Assembly: GCA_965153355.1 (NCBI GenBank)
Contig: OZ231127.1
Span: 83,080,001 to 83,144,000 of the forward strand
Length of the DNA: 64,000 nucleotides
Source of the DNA: Flaccisagitta enflata
Taxonomy: Eukaryota > Chaetognatha > Sagittoidea > Aphragmophora
Direction of reading: 5' to 3'
The translations under genes and the position numbers were made by a program. Below are positions 1-11,859 of the stretch, piece by piece (positions within the stretch are counted from its first letter, which is position 1; each line of letters opens with the position of its first letter). The notes below the pieces were generated by a model. That model saw only the letters and a program-made list of their open reading frames with translations, searched no databases and was not told the DNA's origin.

Positions 1-475
1 TTCAATTCATCAACTGCTGTCAACTCACACGGCTTTTTGTCTGCGTGACTGACTTTCCTGCATCCATCTATTGCATTACACGATAAATGCCGATTTTTTT
101 GCATTCCATCTTCTTAAAATGACGGACAGTAAACGTTTTCCACTTTGCTGCATTTTTTTCGTTAAAATCAGCAATAATCTGACACCTCACTTTTGGTATA
201 ACACCCTCCATCAGGCCCTACATGCAGGAAAGTCGCCAACATCGCTTCGCTATGTCAAAATACTGGGTCTTAGCTATCTCCATGTCAATTTTCATCATGC
301 TGAGGGAATGTTTACTATCTATATTGATCATTTTACTTTTCCGCCTAATTTTGTGAGACCTGTTACATATCTAATTATCTATTGAAACTTCGAATTCACC
401 CTCACGATGGTTCTCGATTGATTTGAAAGTCGCGCAATGGCTCATTTGAAAGTATTCTTTACAAAGGAAAAACAT
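1..475. other. Non-coding stretch, nothing recognised
   Basis: A 104-codon open frame at 71-385 (+) has no recognisable domain, no supporting context and AT-rich composition. I treat it as chance. No repeat family of this window is seen here. Confidence 0.5.
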
Positions 476-525
476 TCTCGCGTCCGCGACTGGATTGCCG
501 TGTATCCGTCCTTGTTTCCCCTTTT
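476..525 (-). repeat. Family A fragment (both ends, core deleted)
   Basis: On the minus strand the 5' box (CAAGG..GGATACACGG) is followed almost directly by the terminal hairpin CGCGT-CCGCGA. The piece therefore looks like a family A element with its middle deleted. The CT-rich stretch that follows to 649 is unremarkable. Confidence 0.5.
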
Positions 526-645
526 TTTTCCTCTCCGCTTTTGCTATGGCTTAGTCTTCCGGATTTTTTCCTTCTCTTTTCTCTTATTTCTCTCTTTCTC
601 TTTGCCTTGATCAAACAACACCACCATAAAACCCAATCGTTTTGA

Positions 646-649
<4 letters not shown>

Positions 650-706
<57 letters not shown>
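650..706. repeat. (GA)n microsatellite
   Basis: An uninterrupted GA dinucleotide array of about 57 bp. The minus-strand SLSLSL frame here is only its translation. Confidence 0.95.
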
Positions 707-707
<1 letters not shown>

Positions 708-1880
708 ACACAAACAGTCACAGAAACAGGCAGTCAATCAGAAAGACAGAAAGACAAGTTGAGAGTGGAAGTTACTTGACTGTAGCCAAGTGAAGCAAAG
801 GATTTTTAAGGCTTACGTCATGTAAATGCATGCAGTTGCTTCCTAAATACATTCTTGATGGTTGAAGTATGATAAATAAAGACATTCTAAGCCTCTTTTT
901 GAACGGTCGGTCCGTTGGTCCGTCAAGCCGTCAGCCCATCAGTCAGTCAATTACACAGTCGCTTTTTTAGCTTTGCTATTGCACACCCGTCCACCCTCTT
1001 CAGGCCAGGTAATAGAATCGCGTATGGGCCCTGTTGCCACATAAGCAAAAGTCTTTATCAGCTGTTTCTATTGAATAAAATTGATAAAAAATATTTTTCA
1101 AATTTTTTCTTAGGCTCTACTAGTAGTTAAGTATTTATTTTAAGTGTTAGTCTGTACATGAATCTCCATACTTCCTAAAATTTTATCAGCAAAAAAGAGG
1201 CAAAAGTTGCCAATTTTGCAAAAGTCTTTAAACTGCATTTCAAGAATCATTCTGTGCCGGGCGGCTTATGTCCTGTCTCTTACATGATCTTTTAATTCTG
1301 TAACTATATAAAGAGTTAGAAAATGATTCAACTTGACTAGTTTTTGTGTAAAAACGATATTTTAGCATAAACGAATCTATTACCTGAAACTGTATGAATG
1401 TGGAAAGGGTGCGTCCACGAATATCTGGGTTGTCCTAGTCACTATTGTTCGTCAGAAATGGGTTTGACAACTTCAATCCTTGATCAACAATGAACAATGA
1501 TGACCGAAATCTGTGCTCTAAAAGCCGGGCTACAGAACGTTTAATACAAACCGATAAAATTGACTGACTTATCGAAATTCGTTGAGGCGAGCGCTTGAAA
1601 CAGCGAGCGCGAGGACCTTCCGGAAGTCACGCCATTTTATCCACAATTTGCGCTTCGACGTCACGAATGAGGCGTCTCGGATTTACTCTCAATTTATTGA
1701 TCGATGATAAATGAGTTAGTTGATGCGTACCGAAGGAAATGACAACCGTACCACGGCAAGTGATAAACCTCATAGTTGTTGCGCACCAAACAAAATGACA
1801 ACCGTGCGCCGCAAATGATAAAAACCTCATTTTAAAAAGCTTTTTTATTTGCGTGCGTGACGAAAGAGGTGGAGAAAAGG
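707..1880. other. Unique-looking non-coding DNA with a family A-like remnant
   Basis: At 901-1045 there is a GGTC/CGTC-rich tetranucleotide tract followed by GCCAGGTAATAG and GGGCCCTGTTGCC. It resembles a decayed minus-strand family A copy, but the hairpin is missing. I recognise nothing else, and the minus frame at 1627-2037 has no recognisable domain. Confidence 0.4.
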
Positions 1881-2100
1881 AATGGAAAGCAGGGACATTT
1901 GTCAGTGGATTAAGTGAGCCGGCAGGGGCAGTTGTCGATTGAATAACGGATGCGGCAGGGACAGTTGCCAGTGCACACCTATATTCCTGGGAATCCCTTA
2001 CGCAGTTTACAGACCCTAACGCAATTACAGACCCCAACGCAATCTACAGACTGACATTATGTCGCTATGACTTGTAATACCGTGTTGATGTCTCTTAAGT
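1881..2100. repeat. Short tandem units (GGCAGGGGCAGTTG and ACGCAATTTACAGACCC types)
   Basis: Two to three diverged copies of a GCAGGG(G/A)CAGTTG box lie at about 1890-1965. About three copies of an 18-19 bp unit containing CGCAATTTACAGACC lie at about 1995-2050. The first box resembles the GGGCAGGGGC box of family A. Confidence 0.45.
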
Positions 2101-2335
2101 AACCGTACAAAAAAAAAGAAAAAAAAAACGAATTGCGAAAAAGAAGTCCCTTGGTTCATTTTGCCATGATTGGATAAAAGCAGAGAGGGCGGCCTGGAGG
2201 CAGAGATGGAAAAGCATGGGGAGGGGGTGGAGGAAAGGGTGAGGAAGGAGAGGGGGAAGAGGAAGAGGAAGCTCGAGGAAGAGGAGGAAGAGCAGGAAGA
2301 GGATGAGAAAGAGGCAGAATCGATATCTTAAAGAT
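2101..2335. repeat. Purine-rich low-complexity tract
   Basis: An A-run is followed by GAGG/AAGAGG low-complexity sequence. The leucine/proline-rich minus-strand frames here are products of base composition. Confidence 0.7.
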
Positions 2336-2537
2336 TCTGAAAACGTTTTCAGATTCCACTTAAAGTGATGTTTTCCCATCTATTGGTTGGGATGTTACGC
2401 TTGAAAGGCCCTTTTAAACGGATGGAAAGAGAAATTTAGCAACTCTGTTCGAGTCCCTCCGCGGTTAGAGACCGGACCGATGCCATCTGAAATAATTCAT
2501 GATCATTTTGATAAAATTGCAAAATCTTAATCAAAAC

Positions 2538-2563
2538 AAACCTGTATCAAATGATACAGGTTT
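2538..2563. repeat. Perfect short palindrome
   Basis: AAACCTGTATCA and its exact reverse complement are separated by 2 bases, giving 12-bp arms. Confidence 0.8.
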
Positions 2564-2585
2564 AACTAGTTGAATTACAGAAATC

Positions 2586-2749
2586 GCTTCAGATCATTTT
2601 AATTGAGATGATAAATGCCAATTAGCACAGCTTAAAACGAGAATACTTTAGTTATCTTGATTGTTTTTTTAGATCAATTTTTTTTTCAGTTTAATTTTTT
2701 TTATTACTTAGTTTAAAGACAGTAAAGCTTAATTCAAATGATCTGAAGC
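2586..2749. repeat. Small inverted-repeat unit (possible MITE)
   Basis: GCTTCAGATCATTT at 2586-2599 is exactly inverted at 2736-2749. The interior is AT-rich. No target duplication was recognised. The rest of 2336-3000 shows only short ATTG/ATCG repeats near 2795-2820. Confidence 0.45.
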
Positions 2750-2999
2750 TATCTGCAATGCCAATGCTAATCACAGAGAGACCAGGAAATGGCTGATTGA
2801 TTGATTGATCGATCGATGATTTATCGCAGATCGAATGGGATTGGTGATTCCATTACAATTTGGGTTCATTCATCAAACGCTTTACCTTCAAATGATAACG
2901 GAAACTTTCAATGGTGAGGTATTGATGATTTGATGACTTAAGAAGCGCTTGTCCTTACCCTTGTCAGTGTCGTTGCAAATGCATTCATACTCATAACCT

Positions 3000-3190
3000 A
3001 AAATGACTGATGGACACACATGCAGACTGGTTGACAGACATGCGGACTAGGTGACCGACGTGCGCGGACTGGCTGACAGACATGCGCGGACTCGACTCGC
3101 TTTGAAAATTGGTCTGTCGGTCAGTTGGTCTGTTGGTTAGTTGGTTGGTCAGTTGCTCAGTAGCTCAGTTCCAACGTCGGTTGGTCCATT
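3000..3190. repeat. Degenerate short tandem repeats
   Basis: About four diverged units resembling TGACAGACATGCGCGGACT lie at 3015-3095. They are followed by GGTC/AGTT tetranucleotide-like sequence at 3110-3185. Confidence 0.6.
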
Positions 3191-3640
3191 TGATGAAGGG
3201 ACTGTTAATGCTCGATTTGCCTTTCGTCTTTCGAATCCTTGCCACTGTTGACCCTCAAGCGACTAAGCTAAGGAGTCTACCGTAGTCGAGTATCTGGCCT
3301 TGTTTTTTTGTTTTCTTCTTTTCTTTTCGCTTTGCGCTGAGATTTCTGCGATAAAATGGAGTGATAAAATTGTCATCGGAAAAAAAGAATTGGCATTCGC
3401 GAAAACCACTCGATAAAAAAGAAGAGTTTTTATCAATACCATCCTTCAAATCTTTGTTGGTTAAATTAACCAATACTAACTAAATCGTAGTCGACCATAC
3501 AACGAATTTGGAATCTAGAATTCAGTTTAGTTTAGCTTTAGGAAAATCTATGAGGTTTTAAGAAAAAGTCTATGATAATCATTCTACACCAGGGCAAGAT
3601 CGCACATCCATAAACTAATGGCTACTAGGGATGTAAAGTT
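3191..3640. other. Non-coding stretch, nothing recognised
   Basis: AT-rich DNA with T-runs. No repeat family or protein similarity was recognised. Confidence 0.5.
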
Positions 3641-3830
3641 CTCTTTTTGCCCCTGGTACCTCTTTGCCCCTTGCACCCCTTCAGGAAGAGAGAGGAAGGA
3701 AGAGGGCCCGTAAGTCCATTTATCAGTTGGTCAGCTAGGTTAGTGCGTAAATCCGTCGAAATCACGTTGGATATGACTGCCCCTGCCCAACCACAGGCGA
3801 GAAATTTTGTCGTGCGTTCAACCTCTACCT
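3641..3830 (-). repeat. Decayed family A-like copy
   Basis: GTTGGTCAGCTAGGTTAGTG, then ATGACTGCCCCTGCCCA, then CACAGGCGAG follow the minus-strand order of family A (GGTC repeat, then GCCCCTGCCCACC box). The ends are unrecognisable. Confidence 0.35.
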
Positions 3831-4321
3831 TCCACGGTTTTCAATAGATTAGATGGATGTACGGGGAGGGATTTTCCTGGTAATCCTGTATGTCAGTTTA
3901 ACACCCCTGTCTAACTTTTCCCTGTATAGAAAAAGAAGGAAAAATGAAGAATTTTGAATTTTGAATTTTTCAATGATGGGTTTATTTGTGATTAAAAGAG
4001 AGGTAAAACTCAACAATGTTCGACAGAGTTTTGAGGCATTGTTAATGTTAACATGGAATCGTCTGACTAGTTTCACATAAGCTCTTCAGAGACGTTTCTA
4101 GTGAAGAAAAAATAAGAATATTGTTGTAAAGATAGTAACAAACATCACTACATAATAATCAGTCAAAATCATTGATGATAGGCGCAAAAATGCATAAATG
4201 CCCCTGCTTTTGTCCTACTTCATTTTCCATCTTTGTTTTGAGTGAATTGGAAAGGTAGAATTACTTGGTTTAAAAGTAGCATCGAGGAATATTCTCACAT
4301 TTCCAAAATCTAAGATAAACC
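3831..4321. other. Non-coding stretch, nothing recognised
   Basis: AT-rich spacer before the 11-bp array. No recognisable feature. Confidence 0.5.
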
Positions 4322-5165
4322 TGCAAATCTTCTTTGCACCTTCTTTGAACCTTCTTTGAACCTTCTTTGAACCTTCTTTGAACCTATATGAAACCTTCTT
4401 TGAACCATAACTGAACCTTCTTTGAACCCTCTCTAAACCTCCTTTGATCTTTTTTGAACCTTCTTTGAACCTTCCTTTAACCTTCTTTGAACCTTCTTTG
4501 GACCTTCTTTGGACCTTATTTGAAACTTCTTTGGACCTTTTTCGAACCTTCTTTGAACCTTCTTTGAACCTTTTTTGAACCTTCTTTGAACCTACAGGGA
4601 ACCCTCTTTGAACCATAACTGAACCTTCTTTGAACCCTACTGGACCTCCTTTGATCTTTTTGAACCTTCTTTGAACCTTCTTTGCACCTTATTTGAACCT
4701 TCTTTGAACCTTTTTTGAACCATCTTTGAACCTCCTTTGAACCTTCTTTGAACCTTCTTTAAACCTTCTTTGAACCTTTTTTGAACCATCTTTGAACCTC
4801 CTTTGGACCTTATTTGTACCTTCTTTGAACCTTTTTTGAACCATCTTTGAACCTTTTTTGAACCTACATGGAACCTTCTTTGAACCATAATTGAACCTTC
4901 TTTGAACCCTCTTTATACCTCCTTTGAATCTTTTTTGAACCTTATTTGAGTCTTCTTTTAATGTTCTTTGAACTTTCTCTGAACCTTCTTTGAACCTTCG
5001 TTGGACCTTCTCTGAACCTTCTTTGAACCTTTTTTGAACCTTCTGTAAGCTTTCTTTGAAACCTCTTCGAACCCTCTTTGAACCATGATTGAAACTTCTT
5101 TGAACCATAATTGAAACTCCTTTGTACCTACCCCTTCTTACCGTATTTTCTCGGTGATTTGATCT
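4322..5165. repeat. 11-bp minisatellite array (GTTCAAAGAAG on minus)
   Basis: About 840 bp of diverged 11-bp units (CTTCTTTGAAC on plus). Because 11 is not a multiple of 3, three units make 33 nt and each minus-strand frame reads the same 11-residue cycle GSKKVQRRFKE. This gives overlapping basic open frames of 133, 83 and 167 residues. I see no start context or homologue, so the frames are probably a by-product of a stop-free unit. Confidence 0.9.
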
Positions 5166-5814
5166 GACCTTCTTCGCCTTCATGATGAGCACGGTTCATG
5201 AAAAAATATCCACGTGAACCTACAAAACACTTAGTCAAGAATGATGAGCCTGTTAAGGTCAAAGAAGAACAAGGATAATGTGATGAAGGATGGAGCCTTA
5301 TAACTCCTTAGAGACTTACCACGCGTATAAAAAAAAAGACGCATCTTTCTTTTCATTGATAAAACAATGTAGACCAATCCCAGGTCTGTATTTCAAACGA
5401 TTTAGGAGCTAAAGCCTTCCAAAAAGAAGCTGTATTTTGCTAAAATGCACTTTTTCCATAGGGATTGTGAAAATTAAAATGCAAAGTTTCCATTCAAATT
5501 AATGCCATTTTCTAGATTGGAACCGATTGAAAGTATTTTCGAAGGGTTTTCCAATGGTCAAGAATTTCAATAGGTTTTATTCAAATTTGTTGCTACAATA
5601 AGCTATTCCAAAGTGTCCAAAGTCTTTTTTATTGATACGCGTGGTAAAATAGACAACAGCGAAGAAAAAAAAAATGCGTGAGGAAGAAAAAATTGGCGAA
5701 AACGAAAAAAAAGGCTGGATTTCCGGTAACTTAAGTCCAAAGCTACCTGGAAGTGGGTGGGGGCAGCTACTAAGGAGGCCGGTCAGGGACACTAAGGCAG
5801 GAACAGCGATTCAG
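5166..5814. other. Non-coding stretch, nothing recognised
   Basis: A-runs and AT-rich sequence. An open frame at 5577-5792 (-) has no recognisable domain. Confidence 0.5.
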
Positions 5815-5936
5815 AATTCACGAACGGACCAATGGAGCGACGGACGAACCAATGGAGCGACGGAGCGACGGAGCGACGGAGCGACGGAGCGACGGACCAA
5901 AAGTAACTTGTGGTGTCGCGTAGCACGCTACTAAAA
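5815..5936 (+). repeat. Family A, 3' part with expanded octamer
   Basis: About eight GGAGCGAC-like octamers are followed by the family A terminal hairpin form GTCGCGTAGCACGCTACT and an A-run. The 5' half is absent. Confidence 0.75.
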
Positions 5937-5969
5937 AGTAGACGCGACGTGACTCATTTTTCTATTTTA

Positions 5970-6092
5970 TCGGCCAGTCAGTCAGTCAGTCAGTCGGTTT
6001 GATGGCCAATAAGATTATCATTTGCATTACTGACGTTGTTACTGACATTATTACTGACATTGCTATTGACATTGTTACTGACATTGTTCTCC
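5970..6092. repeat. (GTCA)n and 12-bp TTACTGACATTG repeats
   Basis: A short (CAGT)n tract at about 5973-5997 is followed by about five 12-bp units resembling TTACTGACATTG at 6024-6092. Confidence 0.8.
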
Positions 6093-6283
6093 GCTTTAGT
6101 GTGTTTCTCCCACCTCTGACGTCATCTCAATTGTACTATCTAGGAAAAAAGTTTGGCGACACTTAAGGTTGGCAGCATGTTTCCCCCCTCATATGCTCAA
6201 AACTTGTGTATCTGATCGTTTTTAGTTATTTTTATATCTATACTAACTAGAACAAAGGAGAATAGCAGCCCAAAGGCAGTAAG

Positions 6284-7050
6284 TGGTCAGCGGTACCCGT
6301 ACCCTGCTTGAGTAGGAAGTGATGAAGGTTGAGAGGGAGCAGGGCAACGGCCCCGAAGGGGATGAAGTCCTGTAGAACACAGGGGGAATCTGTCCGTCCG
6401 TCCATCCATTCGTCCGTCCGTCCGTCCTGTTTGCCTTCCTTCTGTCCAGGATGCCCTGTTATTCAAATTTTCATTGAATATCAAGGAGAACTGACAAAAG
6501 GCAGAATATGGACAATGGTACCCTTGCCATTTTTGTATAGTTTGTAGGTTAAGTTGAGGCAGGAGCAGGCCAGAATCTGGGTCTCAGAGACCAATTTCTT
6601 GGTCTCAGAGGCAAGGATTTCAGTTTCTGAGGTCAGGATTTGGTCCTCTGAGGCAAGGAATTAGGTCTTTTAGGCCAGCACCTAGGTCTTGGAGGTCAGA
6701 ATCTGGGTCCCAAAGGTCAGGATTTGGGTCTCTAAGGCTTGGATGTGGGTTTTTGGAGCCAGAATCTAAATTTAAGGGGCCAAGATGATAGAACTCAGGC
6801 CAGAATTCAGGTTTTCTAGCCAGATAAGGCCCATTTTACCTGGTCTTAGGCCATTTTGCCTGGATTTGGCCAATTTTGGGCGGATTTGGACCATTTTGCT
6901 TGGATTTGGGCCATACAGTTTGGATTTGGGCCCCAAAGGAGACAAAGCCGAGGGTGGGGTGGGGGGGGGACGGACGTACGGACGTACGGACGGACAGATT
7001 CCCCCTGTGTTCTACAGGACTTCGTCCCCTTCGGGGCCGCTGCCCAAAAA
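6284..7050 (+). mobile_element. Family B foldback element, copy 1
   Basis: The element begins GGTCAGCGGTACCCG and ends GGGGCCGCTGCCCAAAAA. The subterminal arms at 6348-6403 and 6988-7039 are inverted copies containing the CCCCGAAGGGG hairpin, a CCTGTAGAACACAGGGGG box and GGACGGAC repeats. The core from about 6560 to 6945 is a tandem array of roughly 20-bp units (GAGGTCAGGATTTGGGTCTC type), then TTTGGATTTGGGCCAT units. The outermost leader bases (AGTCGCAAAAGCG) seen in other copies are missing. No transposase is encoded. Non-autonomous status is inferred. Confidence 0.75.
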
Positions 7051-7555
7051 CAATCTTCAATCCAATTAAGGGACAGCAAGTTTGGTTTGTTTATTACAAC
7101 TAAGAGGTGGTTGTGGTAATGATAGTAGATTTTGGTCATTTTGGCTCTAAATTTGAGCTACTCCCCTTCCAAAATTTGACTAAAAATCCATGAGATTATA
7201 AAACTAGAGCTCAAGAGCTAACCAGTGGTGCAATCCGCATGTTTCTGTTATATTTTAGTAAAATTTGAGAGCATTTCAAAGATTGAAGGGTAAAGGAATA
7301 AATAGATTCTAATTTTTTTTGCCATTTTCGAAAGTACATGGGCAACTTCAAACGTATGTCATTTCTAAACGGTTTGACGCACAGAGACGAGATTGCGCTC
7401 AGATTGTAGATTTTTCGATGTAGATTAAAATGCTCATAAATTTTGTTTACTTATCTCAACGGGAAGTTGAGCTATCTCTCATTAAAGGTGTCGCCAAACA
7501 TATTTCCTAGGTAGTATAATGAATGAATTTGTATTATGAATTTGTATTATGAATG
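7051..7555. other. Non-coding stretch, nothing recognised
   Basis: AT-rich spacer. I see no repeat-family ends or protein similarity. Confidence 0.5.
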
Positions 7556-8300
7556 AATATACAGCCGCATTGACGTCTCACGCCAACTGTCTCAAATGTG
7601 GCGTCACGTCAATTGTATACAGCCACATTGATGTTGCATGCCAACTGTATCAAGTGTGGCGTCACATCAATTGTATACAGCCGCATTGACGTCTCACGCC
7701 AACTGTCTCAAATGTGGCGTCACATCAATTGTATACAGCCGCATTGACGTCGCATGCCAACTGTATCAAGTGTGGCGTCACATCAACTGTATAAAGCCAC
7801 ATTGACGTCTCACACCAATTGTATCAAATATGGCGTCACATCAATTGTGTACAGCCACATTGACATCTCACGCCAATTGTATCAAATGTGGCGTCACATC
7901 AATTGTATACAGCCACATTGACATCTCACGCCAATTGTATCAAATGTGGCGTCACGTCAATTGTATACAGCCGCATTGACATCTCACGCCAATTGTATCA
8001 AATGTGGCGTCACATCAATTGTATACAGCCACATTGACATCTCACGCCAATTGTATCAAATGTGGCGTCACATCAATTGTATACAGCCACATTGACATCT
8101 CACGCCAATTGTATCAAGTGTGGCGTCACGTCAATTGTATAAAGCCACATTGACGTCTCACACCAATTGTATCAAATGTGGCGTCACATCAATTGTATAC
8201 AGCCACGTTGACATCTCACGCCAATTGTATCAAATGTGGCGTCACGTCAATTGTATAGAGCCGCATTGACGCCAAACGCCAAGGCTCAAGTGTCTCAAAT
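7556..8300. repeat. 58-bp minisatellite array, about 12.6 units
   Basis: Units start near ATACAGCC at 7558, 7616, 7674, 7732 and so on every 58 bp. Each unit holds CATTGACGTCTCACGCC or a close variant, then AATGTGGCGTCACGTCAAT, so TGACGTC/CACGTCA-like motifs recur in opposed orientation. Unit divergence is low to moderate. Confidence 0.9.
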
Positions 8301-8335
8301 GTAGCGTTGGTCAATTTCACGGCAGTAAAGAATAC

Positions 8336-8431
<96 letters not shown>

Positions 8432-8432
8432 T
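8336..8432. repeat. (TC)n with (TGTC)n interruption
   Basis: A long TC tract interrupted by TGTCTGTC at about 8395-8406. Confidence 0.95.
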
Positions 8433-8890
8433 TTCATGGCAAAGCTTCACAATCCAAAATGGCTGCTTCTAAGCTCTCTCAAGATTTTTTGTTTCCAAAG
8501 CAAAAAAAGAAAGGCTTTTCTCCGCTTTCATCTTCCCTGAATGGAACCCGAGTGCTCATTCTATACTATCTTCTCCCAGTCTCTGATCTTATCTGTTCTC
8601 AATCTGTCCTTTTTCTAGGTTTTACTGTACTTCTTGGGACTGTGTCTATCCCTTCCTAATCGCAAGTTTTGGATGCAGTCTTTTATAACTTAAGCAAGAT
8701 TTTTGTGCTTGAAAGGTTTCCTGGCACTCTACTTCATTTAACTCCCCCTCTGTTTAATTTAATTTGATATGATTAATGAGTTATCAAGGAGACATAAATA
8801 GTCCATGTGAAGGTGTCAATTTATTTTGGAAATGGAGTCTGTTTGTCAGTGAATTGGCTTTTACTGTCTCTGTATGTGTGTATCTTTGTC
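8433..8890. other. Non-coding stretch, nothing recognised
   Basis: No repeat or coding feature recognised. Confidence 0.5.
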
Positions 8891-9012
<122 letters not shown>

Positions 9013-9284
9013 CCCTTTCCTACGTCTCATCTTTCCCTCCCCTATCCACTCCTCTATGCAAATTCGTCTACTAGCGGGTTCCGTGTTGAATTTATTAACC
9101 TAAATTCCAGTTTTAGCGAGAGAGAGACAGAGACAGAGGCCCATCTCCAGACCAAGCTGTTTGTCTATCCCTTTATTCAGCCGACTATCTTCCTCCCCCT
9201 TTCTCCTTTTCCAGGGTTCTTGTCACCCATGAAAGGTTTCATGACTGAGCTTTGGAACTCTGTCTCTGTTTTCGTTTGTTTGTA

Positions 9285-9516
<232 letters not shown>

Positions 9517-9706
9517 TTCACACTCACGCAAGCGTATCCGCGCCTCTCGGAAGTATTTGTCCTTTACTCCAAATTTTTCACTGAATTTGAGAATTTCCTC
9601 TTCTTCTTTTTTTCTGTTTGCCTTTTTTTGAATGAATATCCTTGGTCGCTTCTTTTTTGAGCTTTGACGTGATTCACTGACTCCTCCGGCATGATCATTG
9701 ATCAGT

Positions 9707-10044
9707 AGGGGTGGGGGAAGTGCACTTAAGTCAACAGATCAAGTTGCAGATGAAGGAAATGTCATAATAAGATAAGAATAGATAGTATGCCAAGTTTCAG
9801 GGCCTTTGGAACAGTTTTAGCCTAGCCCTCCACCCCCCTCCTGCCCCATTATAAAAGATAGGAAACTTTTGAGGCCAAAATCATTCCTATACATTTTCTA
9901 TGGGAAATCAGGGGGGTGGAGGGCTAGGCTGAAACTGTTCCAAAGGCCCTGAGACTTATTATCTATTATCTATTCTTATCATATTATGACATTTCCTTCA
10001 TCTGCAACTTGATCTGTTGACTAAAGTGCATTTCCCCCACCCCT
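9707..10044. mobile_element. Palindromic MITE with 10-bp flanking duplication
   Basis: The arms at 9707-9839 and 9910-10044 are near-perfect inverted repeats that begin AGGGGTGGGGGAA, with a 70-bp unpaired centre. ATTGATCAGT occurs directly on both sides (9697-9706 and 10045-10054), as expected for a target-site duplication. The interior has no coding capacity. The superfamily is unclear: hAT would give 8 bp and Mutator-like elements 9-10 bp. Confidence 0.8.
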
Positions 10045-10163
10045 ATTGATCAGTGCCATCAGTGAAAACAAAACTTTAAATCGCGAAAACGTGGAAATAC
10101 AGTTATACCCCGTTACACCGGATCTTAGAGTAATGCAACGGCTTAGTCAATCGTTCCACTTCT

Positions 10164-10164
<1 letters not shown>

Positions 10165-10231
<67 letters not shown>

Positions 10232-10232
10232 T

Positions 10233-10280
<48 letters not shown>

Positions 10281-10281
10281 T
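10165..10281. repeat. (ATC)n microsatellite
   Basis: About 39 trinucleotide units with one TTATC interruption. The poly-histidine frame over it is an artefact. Confidence 0.95.
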
Positions 10282-10796
10282 TCTTCTTTGTCGTCTTTGC
10301 CCGTCTCTGCGTCCTATTGACAATCTGTCACTCTGCATGGGCATGGACTCGAAGGCGCACAACAATAAAATACGGAAGACTAAAAAAGATTAATAATGAA
10401 CAAAGAAAATGAAAAAGAAAATCAAAGCTTTTGGTCGAAGTTTCTAGCCGCGCAACATGGTTGATAATAAAGATTTGTCTTTTTAGGTGCGCCAAAGCAC
10501 CTCTATTACAGGCTGTGTCCGTTGTTCGGTCTGTCGATCGGTTAGTTGGTAACGCAAACGTTGGACAATCCACACGGCGCGCCTACTTGGCCTCGTTTTT
10601 ATTGGCAAGTTGTGCGTAAATAAACGCCGAAGATAAATGATTGCATCATTGGAAGCGTGCAAGCGCTGATCTGTTTTCGTGTGTTCATGTATTTGTATGA
10701 TAGGTGGAACAACATCCCTCACTATACCCAAATCGTTTTACTTGTAAAACATACTTCATTCTGTGTCGAATCGTCATCGCAAGCACCGGTAGTATA
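10282..10796. other. Non-coding stretch
   Basis: Contains a GGTC/CGAT-like patch at 10520-10555 but no complete family A signature. Confidence 0.45.
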
Positions 10797-10932
10797 ATAC
10801 TGAAAACGATTTGTATGATCAGAGGCCTCTGATGATGATGCCCAAAGTGGTTATCGAAAATTTAGGCAAAATTGTTCGTTTTTGCTCTACTGCACTGTAC
10901 TCTCCATCATGAAAATACAAATCGTTTTCAAT
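10797..10932. repeat. Small foldback unit
   Basis: TGAAAACGATTTGTAT at 10801-10816 is exactly inverted at 10915-10930, with about 100 bp between. It may be a short MITE. No duplication of the flanks was recognised. Confidence 0.5.
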
Positions 10933-10989
10933 ACTTTATTCTGTATTTCTTCCCTTCTAGAGTTGATAAACGCTGCTTAATTAATAAAC

Positions 10990-11172
10990 TTGATTGATCT
11001 GTTCCTTCTTAATCCTTCTTCCTTTTTTGACCTGTTGAATATGTCCTACTTCCTTATTTGATCTGTTAAACACATCCTACTTCCTTGTTTGATCTGTTAA
11101 ACACATCCTACTTTCTTGTTTGGTCTGTTAAACACATCCTACTTCCTTGTTTGATCTGTTAAACACACCCCA
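10990..11172. repeat. 31-bp tandem array
   Basis: About five to six units resembling TACTTCCTTGTTTGATCTG followed by TTAAACACATCC. Confidence 0.85.
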
Positions 11173-11271
11173 CTTTGGTGTTTCTCTCTGCTTTAATCTT
11201 TCGACTTTTGACCGTGACCTCATGATTTTGGCTCCAGACCGTTTCATCTCCTGACCTTAAGGTTTTGATGT

Positions 11272-11520
11272 GGGCCTGGCTTGTGGTTTATTAGATGTGG
11301 GATGTGGTGCAGGTTCTGGCACTGTGGGTTGTGGCACTATGGGTTGTGGCACTATGGCTAGAGGCCTGGCTTGTGGTCTATTAGATGTGGGATGTGGTTT
11401 GGGTTTTGGCACTATGGGTTGTGGCACTATGGGTGGACGCCTGGCTTGTGGTCTATTAGATGTGGGATGTGGTTCAGGTTTTGGCACTATTGGTTGTTGC
11501 ACTCTAGGTGGAGGCCTGCC
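11272..11520. repeat. About 76-90-bp tandem array, three units
   Basis: Units start at GGCCTGGCTTGTGGT near 11274, 11363 and 11440 and contain one or two copies of GGCACTATGGGTTGTGGCAC. Glycine/cysteine-rich (+) and proline-rich (-) frames over it follow from the repeat. Confidence 0.8.
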
Positions 11521-11859
11521 TTTTGTCCGTGCTCTCGTGATGATGGCCGCCGATTCTTTGACCCTCTAATAATAAGCCTGATTTTACTGATTGAGGATTG
11601 TATTGTTTGTTTTGTTATGGGTTGTGGGTGGTCGGTCAATGCAAAGCTTTTGAATGTGACTTTATTTTTTTTCCACAGACGTTTTCATCATCTGATGTTG
11701 GCCTAGTTTGTGGTTTTGGATTTCGGTTGGTGGCTTGTAGATTGTTGGTTGTGATACGAGCTTGGCTGAGAGTCTGAGGCTTTCAGTGGGCGTCCTTGTG
11801 GTGTAGCTAATAGGGACTGGCTAGGGGATTACTGGTTTTGGCTCGTAGATTGGTTGGTT
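11521..11859. other. GT-rich non-coding spacer
   Basis: Degenerate GGTTGTGG/TTGGTTG sequence between two minisatellites. No other feature. Confidence 0.45.

Noticed and set aside
7556-8300. CRISPR-like spaced repeats
   Set aside because: The whole 58-bp unit is repeated. There are no variable spacers.
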